Assembly (NCBI GenBank): GCA_035711465.1
Contig: DASTCC010000355.1
Span: forward strand, 1-8,512
Direction of reading: 5' to 3'
From: DASTCC01 sp035711465
GTDB lineage: Bacteria > Acidobacteriota > Vicinamibacteria > Vicinamibacterales > SCN-69-37
DNA length: 8,512 nucleotides
In this document: piece by piece, positions 4,582 to 8,512 of the stretch
Position numbering within the stretch: position 1 is the first letter of the stretch
How the letters are laid out: each line of letters opens with the position of its first letter
Program-made: the position numbers and the translations under genes
The notes under the pieces: generated by a model
The model's database searches: none
What the model saw: only the letters and a program-made list of their open reading frames with translations
Told to the model about the DNA's origin: nothing

Positions 4582-6258
4582 CTACCTTCGAGTGAGCGTG
4601 TCGTTCAACCAGTCGACGAGTGTGGCGCCGACTGACGGCGCGATCGTGAACGACGGCAGCAGCGCGTACTCGCTGACCGAACCCTGTTTGGCCGGCACGA
4701 GCAGGTGGTTGGCGTCGGCGACGACCACCCGGCGCGTCGCCGTCTCCGGCAGGCCCTTCCGTGCCCTCGCGATCTGCTCCAGTCGTTCGCCGTTGGCCGG
4801 CGGCACTTCCTGGTCGAGCCCGCCATGCAGGATGAGGATGGGCTGCTTCACCTTCGGGATCGCCGTTTCCGGGTTGAACAGCAGCCAGCTCTTGAACCAC
4901 GCGGTGTCGGCCTGCCGGCGGATCCCGGGAGGCACGCCTTCCCAGCCCTTGCCGGTGATCACCGCGTCGACGAGCTGCCGCTGCAGCACGATCCGCGCCT
5001 GCTTGTCGGCTTCGGGCGCGTCGATCTGCGCGAGCAGCTGCGCCTGCTGCGCGAGCGTCGCCTCGCGCCCCGACGTTCCCGGCGAGGCGATCAGGACCAC
5101 GGACTTGAACCGCTTCTCGCGATCCGCCGCGGTCAGCGCCACCGCGCCGCCCTCGCCATAGCCGATCACCGCGAGTCGATCGGCGTCGACGTCGCGGCGT
5201 TTGCGAAGCCACGAGACGATGCCGACCACATCGGCCGCGTACTCGGCGATGGTCGCGTTCTCGACGCGGCCGCCGCTCTGGCCGACGCCGCGCTGGTCGT
5301 AGCGGACGACGAAATACCCGGCCTCCGAGAGTGCGCCGGCAATCTGGCCGAAGATCGAGACGCCGTACTGCGAGTGATCGCGATCCTGGGGTCCGGATCC
5401 GGCGACGAGGATCACCGCCGGTGCGCGCTCGACCGGCGTCACCGGCCTGGTAATCGTCGCGCCGAGGTTGAAGCCGGAGACGGGAATGAACACGTCCTCG
5501 TCGCCGGCGTTGCGGATCTTCTCTTCGCGCATCAGCACCGACGACAAGTCGTCGCGCAGTGCCGCGAGAGACGCCGAGGGCACGACCACGCGGGCCAGCC
5601 GATTGGCCTCGTCGACCCACACCTGAACGCCGATCGGATTCCCGGGGTTGTTGAAGGTGAGATCGTACTCGCGGATGTCGACGGTCGCTTCCGGGGTGAC
5701 GATGCGGCGCGGGGTGACGCGGACGACGGTCGCGGTGCTCTGACCGTCGGGGGCGACGTAGATCGGCAGCGAGCCGCCCGCCGGCGTTTCCGCCAGCCGC
5801 GACGCGAGCGCCTCGTAGGCCGCGAAGAAGTTGGTCGGCAGCACGACCGACCGGCTGGCGATCTGGTGCGTGGCGACGCCGCGCTGGCCGGCCTGGGTGA
5901 TCTCGCTCGTCGCCGACGTCAGGCCGAACGAGGTCGTCAGCATCAGCGACTGGCCGCGCAGCCGGCCCTCGATCGAGAGCTGCCGCGGCTGCCAGTCGAG
6001 GCCGTAGCTCATCTCGAACTTGGTCACGACCAGGTCGAGGGGCGGGTCGATCTGCGAGGCCGCGCTGATCTGCCAGCCGGCCGCCGAACGCGACACGGTG
6101 ATGTTCTCCGCGCCGATGCGCGCGCCGCGCAGCAGGATCGTGAACCGGGAATTCGAGGTCGTCGGCGTCGTCTGCGCGGCGGCGGGCGCCGCCGCCGACG
6201 TTGTGAGCGCCAAAACGGCGACGCTAAGATGACAGGTGAGACGCCGCGTGAACCCCAT
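4582..6258 (-). CDS. Secreted alpha/beta hydrolase with N-terminal beta-rich domain; nucleophile Ser replaced by Gly
   Basis: A 558-residue protein. Residues 1-29 form a signal peptide (basic start, hydrophobic core, APAAAQ cleavage region). Residues about 35-245 are a beta-rich domain of unknown function, perhaps LolA/DUF3108-like. Residues about 255-558 form an alpha/beta hydrolase of the dienelactone hydrolase/esterase type: oxyanion-region motif GSGPQDRDHS (287-296), YDQRGVGQS (320-328), acid Asp482 in HGGLDQEVPP (479-487), and His518 in DANHLL. The nucleophile elbow reads GYGEGG (366-371), where relatives have GHSEGG. The codon at residue 368 is GGC (Gly), so the catalytic Ser is missing while the Asp and His remain. 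It may be inactive, use another residue, or reflect a single-base error (AGC to GGC). The only sensible start is the ATG at 6258, because no ATG or GTG follows within the signal peptide. It overlaps the divergent ygfZ start and precedes the FHA gene. Confidence 0.9.
   Translation of the reverse strand: MGFTRRLTCHLSVAVLALTTSAAAPAAAQTTPTTSNSRFTILLRGARIGAENITVSRSAAGWQISAASQIDPPLDLVVTKFEMSYGLDWQPRQLSIEGRLRGQSLMLTTSFGLTSATSEITQAGQRGVATHQIASRSVVLPTNFFAAYEALASRLAETPAGGSLPIYVAPDGQSTATVVRVTPRRIVTPEATVDIREYDLTFNNPGNPIGVQVWVDEANRLARVVVPSASLAALRDDLSSVLMREEKIRNAGDEDVFIPVSGFNLGATITRPVTPVERAPAVILVAGSGPQDRDHSQYGVSIFGQIAGALSEAGYFVVRYDQRGVGQSGGRVENATIAEYAADVVGIVSWLRKRRDVDADRLAVIGYGEGGAVALTAADREKRFKSVVLIASPGTSGREATLAQQAQLLAQIDAPEADKQARIVLQRQLVDAVITGKGWEGVPPGIRRQADTAWFKSWLLFNPETAIPKVKQPILILHGGLDQEVPPANGERLEQIARARKGLPETATRRVVVADANHLLVPAKQGSVSEYALLPSFTIAPSVGATLVDWLNDTLTRR
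6201..6230 (+). promoter_or_regulatory. Candidate sigma70-type promoter for the YgfZ-family gene
   Basis: TTGTGA (6201-6206, 4 of 6 to TTGACA) and TAAGAT (6225-6230, 4 of 6 to TATAAT) are separated by 18 bp. Transcription would start near 6237, about 11 nt before the GTG at 6248. The whole element lies inside the signal-peptide coding sequence of the divergent hydrolase. Confidence 0.4.
6234..6240 (+). promoter_or_regulatory. Ribosome binding site that fixes the YgfZ-family start
   Basis: AGGTGAG lies 7 nt before the GTG at 6248. The other in-frame GTG (6236) sits inside this motif and has no ribosome binding site of its own. If the predicted start site near 6237 is right, the transcript would begin within this motif, so either the promoter or the site may be slightly misplaced. 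Confidence 0.6.
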
Positions 6259-7237
6259 CGCGACTCAGTATCGCACCATCGAGGCGGGCGCCGGCTGGAG
6301 CGATCGCGCCAGCCGCGGCCGGCTGCGCTTCGAAGGGCGCGACGCCGTCCCCTTTCTGCAGGCGCTCGTCAGCAACGACGTCGCCGGCCTGAGCGCCGGG
6401 CGCGGCATCTACACGACCTATCTGACGCCGCAGGGGCGCATGATCGCGGATCTGCGCATCTACCATCGCGGCGACTTCCTCATCGGCGGCGTCGCGCCGG
6501 GGCTGTCGGCCTCGCTCGCGACGCGATTCGATCAGCTGATTTTCACGGAAGACGTGCGCATCACCGACGACTCGGCGATGTGGTCGGAGGTCGCGGTGAT
6601 GGGCGGCAAGGCGGCGAAGCTCGTCGGCGCGGCGGTGAGCGCGTCGGCGTCGGCGCTGGCGACGCTGCCGCCGCTCGGGCAGATCTCGCTCGGTTCGTCG
6701 GGTTTCGTCGCCCGCGACGACGATCCGGAGACGCCGGGCTACGTGATCTTCTGGCCCGCGCGCGAGTGGGACGGGCTGATCGATCGCCTGCGCAGCGCCG
6801 GCATCGTGCAGATTTCTGACGCGCTGGCAGACGCGCTGCGGATCGCGTCAGGCCGGCCGGCCTTCGGCATCGACATGACGGAAGAGACGATCCCGCTCGA
6901 AGCGGGCCTGCTCGACCGTGCAATCAGCATGACGAAGGGCTGCTACGTCGGCCAGGAAGTCATCGTCCGCGTCCTGCACCGCGGCGGTGGCCGCGTCGCA
7001 AGACGGCTCGTCCGCCTGACCTTCGATCCCGGTCCGACGCTGCCGCAGCCCGGGGACTCGATCCGCGCCGACGGCAAGGACGTCGGCCGCCTCACCAGCG
7101 TCGCGTGGTCGCCGTACGATCCGGAGGCGATCGCGCTCGGCTACGTGCACCGCGACGCGGCCGAGATCGGACGCCGCGTCACCGTACGCCACGACGCGTC
7201 GGAGCTCGGGGCGGCGATCGACAGCTTCGCGGGCTGA
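6248..7237 (+). CDS. ygfZ: YgfZ/GcvT-family tetrahydrofolate-binding protein (iron-sulfur cluster maintenance)
   Basis: A 329-residue cytosolic protein of the YgfZ branch of the GcvT (aminomethyltransferase) superfamily. In E. coli YgfZ uses folate and supports iron-sulfur enzymes such as MiaB. The hallmark motif KGCYVGQE is at 230-237, with the family cysteine at 232. The N-terminal half has the expected GAGWSDRASRG entry, FLQALVSNDV and the YLTPQGRM segment typical of GcvT/YgfZ proteins. The C-terminal beta-barrel part (about 245-329) contains GYVHRD. The GTG at 6248 is supported by AGGTGAG and by the need to keep the Tyr-Arg-x3-Glu-Gly-Ala-Gly-like opening; GTG 6236 is the alternative. Its first 11 bp overlap the start of the divergent hydrolase. 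Glycine-cleavage GcvT itself is less likely, because the KGC-x2-GQE motif is diagnostic of YgfZ. Confidence 0.93.
   Translation: MNPIATQYRTIEAGAGWSDRASRGRLRFEGRDAVPFLQALVSNDVAGLSAGRGIYTTYLTPQGRMIADLRIYHRGDFLIGGVAPGLSASLATRFDQLIFTEDVRITDDSAMWSEVAVMGGKAAKLVGAAVSASASALATLPPLGQISLGSSGFVARDDDPETPGYVIFWPAREWDGLIDRLRSAGIVQISDALADALRIASGRPAFGIDMTEETIPLEAGLLDRAISMTKGCYVGQEVIVRVLHRGGGRVARRLVRLTFDPGPTLPQPGDSIRADGKDVGRLTSVAWSPYDPEAIALGYVHRDAAEIGRRVTVRHDASELGAAIDSFAG
6267..6272 (-). promoter_or_regulatory. Candidate -10 hexamer for the alpha/beta hydrolase gene
   Basis: On the minus strand GATACT (4 of 6 to TATAAT) ends 8 nt before the ATG at 6258, so transcription would start about 2 nt upstream of the start codon. 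No Shine-Dalgarno or clear -35 is seen. The element lies inside the divergent ygfZ coding sequence. Confidence 0.25.
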
Positions 7238-7429
7238 GCCAACGATCAGCGGAATTCAGTTCTGCGGCTTTTCACCATGCAGCAGATGCAGGTGAATGCT
7301 GCAACTGCTCATTTCTTGGATCATGGCGCCAGACAGCGAGTCGGTCCGACCGACGAGTCATGACGCCGACTACTGTTGGTCTTCCTGCATGTGCTGGACG
7401 TGCTGCATGGTTGGAGAAGATCAGAGTTC
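7238..7429. other. Convergent intergenic spacer with lower GC and several short repeats
   Basis: 192 bp between the convergent ygfZ and mutT genes. GC by hand count is about 50% at 7261-7320 and 62% at 7321-7380, clearly below the flanking genes. ACCATGCAGCA (7274-7284) has a perfect inverted copy at 7401-7411. Just inside these, ATGCAGG (7286-7292) has an inverted copy at 7384-7390. Between them are a hairpin GTCGGT-CCG-ACCGAC (7340-7354), the palindrome TGGCGCCA (7324-7331) and a near-repeat of TCATGGCGCC (7321-7330 and 7359-7368). TGCAGCA (7278-7284) can also pair with TGCTGCA (7297-7303). No tRNA or recognisable gene was found; the short open frames are described under findings. Confidence 0.6.
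7340..7354. terminator. Short GC-rich hairpin between convergent genes, possible terminator
   Basis: A perfect 6-bp stem GTCGGT/ACCGAC with a CCG loop lies in the middle of the ygfZ-mutT convergent spacer, the position expected of a shared terminator. There is no T-tract on either strand, so the assignment is weak. Confidence 0.25.
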
Positions 7430-7828
7430 TCAAGCGCTGCGCTCGAGCATCTCGATCAAGTCCCGATCCGCGTCCGGAAACTCCAGCGTCCGTAGTTCGG
7501 ATCGGCGAATCCACCGCATCTCCTGACCGAGCTGTGGCGAGGGATCGGCGTCGATCTCGCAGGCGCGGAAATGCAATCGCACGGTGCGCTCCGGAGACGC
7601 GTGCTCGGTCATCAGCAACTCCTTGCCGACGGTCGCGCGCACACCCAGCTCCTCCAGCAGTTCCCGCGCGAGGCAGGCTTCGTGCGACTCGCCGGCTTCG
7701 CACTTGCCGCCGGGAAACTCCCACAGTCCCGAGAGGTGCGTGCCCTTGAGGCGCCGGGTGACGAGCAGGCGGCCGCCGCGTTCGATGACCGCGGCGAGCA
7801 CCACGATGACGCGCGCCGGCGCGGTCAT
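7430..7828 (-). CDS. mutT: MutT-type Nudix hydrolase (probable 8-oxo-dGTP diphosphatase)
   Basis: A 132-residue Nudix protein, the usual size of MutT, which hydrolyses 8-oxo-dGTP to the monophosphate and cleans the nucleotide pool. The complete Nudix box runs from residue 41 to 63: Gly41, Glu47, then RELLEELGV at 55-63, with all metal-binding glutamates present. Before it lies HLSGLWEFPGGK (31-42), characteristic of MutT and of the related MutY C-terminal domain. The ATG at 7828 overlaps the TGA of the upstream mutY gene (ATGA, 7825-7828), which implies translational coupling. The frame is also open upstream of the ATG, but that part is only an antisense-like shadow of mutY. Because MutY normally carries a Nudix-like C-terminal domain, this gene may descend from a split, but the intact catalytic box points to an active MutT. 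A broader-specificity Nudix pyrophosphatase is possible. Confidence 0.9.
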   Translation of the reverse strand: MTAPARVIVVLAAVIERGGRLLVTRRLKGTHLSGLWEFPGGKCEAGESHEACLARELLEELGVRATVGKELLMTEHASPERTVRLHFRACEIDADPSPQLGQEMRWIRRSELRTLEFPDADRDLIEMLERSA

Positions 7829-8512
7829 CGAGACCGGGCGCGCCGCGCGCGCGGCCTGGCGCGCGGCGCCGTGAACGGGTAGGCGCGGCATCGCGACGTC
7901 ATCGGGCACTCGCCGCAGCGCGGCGCCCGCGCCGAGCACATCGTCGCGCCGAAATCCATGAGCGCCTGGTTGAAATCGTAGACGTGCTTGTGCGGCAGCA
8001 CGGTGCGGGAGAGGTCCCACAACTGCTTCGTCATTGCATGCGACTTCGGATTACCGCGCGCGACGAAGACGCGGAACAGGACGCGGGCGACGTTGGTGTC
8101 GAGAATCGCCGCGCGCTTGCCGAATGCGAAGCTCATCACCGCGCCGGCGGTGTACGGCCCGATGCCCTTGAACGATCGCAGCGTCTCCTCGTCGCCCGGC
8201 AGCGTGCCGTCGAAACGGTCGACCGATTCACGGGCGATGGCGTGCAGCCGTCTCGGGCGGATGTTGTAGCCCAGGGGGTACCAGGTGCGGACGACGTCGT
8301 GCTCCGCGGCGGCGGCGAGCGCCGCCAGCGTCGGGTATCGATCGAGCCATTCGAGGTACTTGGGCAGGACGCGATCGACCTGCGTCTGCTGCAGCATGAT
8401 CTCCGAGACCAGCACGCGATACGGGTCGCGCGTCTCCCGCCACGGCAGCTGCCGGCCGTGGCGCCGGTACCAGGCCAGCAGGCGGCGTCGAAACCACTGT
8501 CGTTCTGAAGGA
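7825..8512 (-). CDS. mutY: A/G-specific adenine glycosylase MutY, catalytic domain only (5' end cut by window edge)
   Basis: The frame is open to the right edge, with 228 residues visible. Numbering from the first visible residue nearly equals that of E. coli MutY, so only a start codon or a few residues are missing. MutY removes adenine mispaired with 8-oxoguanine. Visible landmarks: LPW (22-24), catalytic Glu37 in SEIMLQQTQV, helix-hairpin-helix KGIGPYTAGA (115-124) with Tyr where bifunctional EndoIII has Lys, Asp138 in LDTNVARV, and the [4Fe-4S] ligands Cys192, Cys199, Cys202 and Cys208 with C-x6-C-x2-C-x5-C spacing. After the last cysteine only about 20 residues remain, ending in an arginine-rich tail. 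The Nudix-like C-terminal domain present in E. coli MutY (350 residues) is therefore absent. The stop overlaps the mutT start. A frameshift in the GC-repeat near the end is the main alternative explanation. Confidence 0.93.
   Translation of the reverse strand, partial: PSERQWFRRRLLAWYRRHGRQLPWRETRDPYRVLVSEIMLQQTQVDRVLPKYLEWLDRYPTLAALAAAAEHDVVRTWYPLGYNIRPRRLHAIARESVDRFDGTLPGDEETLRSFKGIGPYTAGAVMSFAFGKRAAILDTNVARVLFRVFVARGNPKSHAMTKQLWDLSRTVLPHKHVYDFNQALMDFGATMCSARAPRCGECPMTSRCRAYPFTAPRARPRARRARSR

Noticed and set aside
4193..5620. A 475-codon open frame on the minus strand
   Set aside because: Same strand but a different frame from the hydrolase and FHA genes, which have clear domains. The composition is Arg-rich and featureless.
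4705..6819. A 704-codon open frame on the plus strand
   Set aside because: It is antisense to the alpha/beta hydrolase and then out of frame with the YgfZ-family gene. It is Arg/Asp/Ala-rich with no motifs, as expected for a GC-rich shadow.
7238..7429. tRNA or riboswitch in the spacer
   Set aside because: No cloverleaf, T-loop motif or known aptamer core could be found by eye. Only short hairpins and repeats are visible.
7296..7526. A 76-codon plus-strand frame, Cys/Trp-rich at its start
   Set aside because: Its second half is antisense to mutT, it has no ribosome binding site, and the Cys-Trp stretch comes from TGC/TGG-rich repeats in the spacer.
7272..7724. A 150-codon minus-strand frame covering the spacer before mutT
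   Set aside because: It overlaps the MutT gene in another frame and has no motif. The Nudix box proves the MutT frame.

Overview
No mobile element, CRISPR array, tRNA or rRNA is visible in this window. It looks like an ordinary chromosomal segment from a GC-rich bacterium. Coding regions are in the upper 60s to low 70s percent GC by eye, and GTG starts and overlapping stop/start junctions are common. Gene content and style (a secreted alpha/beta hydrolase with a beta-rich N-domain, a stand-alone FHA protein, a pseudo-receiver) would fit an Acidobacteriota/Vicinamibacteria-like soil or metagenome genome. That placement is inference and was not tested.

Layout: (1) 2-820, minus, cut by the left edge: a malate/lactate dehydrogenase-fold protein that keeps the NAD-binding motif but has lost the catalytic residues. 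It is divergent from (2) 888-1598, plus, a classical short-chain dehydrogenase; the 67-bp spacer holds a symmetric -10 element. (3) 1612-2595, minus, a threonine/serine dehydratase, translationally coupled by a GTGA overlap to the upstream (4) 2592-2957, minus, degenerate CheY-like receiver. This pair is divergent, 16 bp away, from (5) 2974-3618, plus, a glyoxalase II-like metallo-beta-lactamase hydrolase, followed by (6) 3670-4248, plus, an uncharacterised probable lipoprotein. (7) 4252-4548, minus, a single-domain FHA protein, lies 33 bp behind (8) 4582-6258, minus, a secreted alpha/beta hydrolase whose nucleophile position reads Gly instead of Ser. (9) 6248-7237, plus, a YgfZ/GcvT-type folate-binding protein whose start overlaps the hydrolase start head to head. 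(10) 7430-7828, minus, a MutT-type Nudix hydrolase overlaps by ATGA with (11) 7825-8512, minus, cut by the right edge: a MutY adenine glycosylase lacking the usual C-terminal Nudix-like domain.

Functional links: mutY and mutT together are two arms of the GO (8-oxoguanine) defence. The receiver and dehydratase are a coupled pair, and the hydrolase and FHA genes probably share a transcript. The rest is housekeeping or uncharacterised. I do not see a clear new defence or mobile system. The points most worth checking are three proteins with degenerate active or signalling sites (MDH-like, receiver, hydrolase), the split MutY/MutT arrangement, starts that may be leaderless, and a lower-GC, repeat-rich spacer at 7238-7429.
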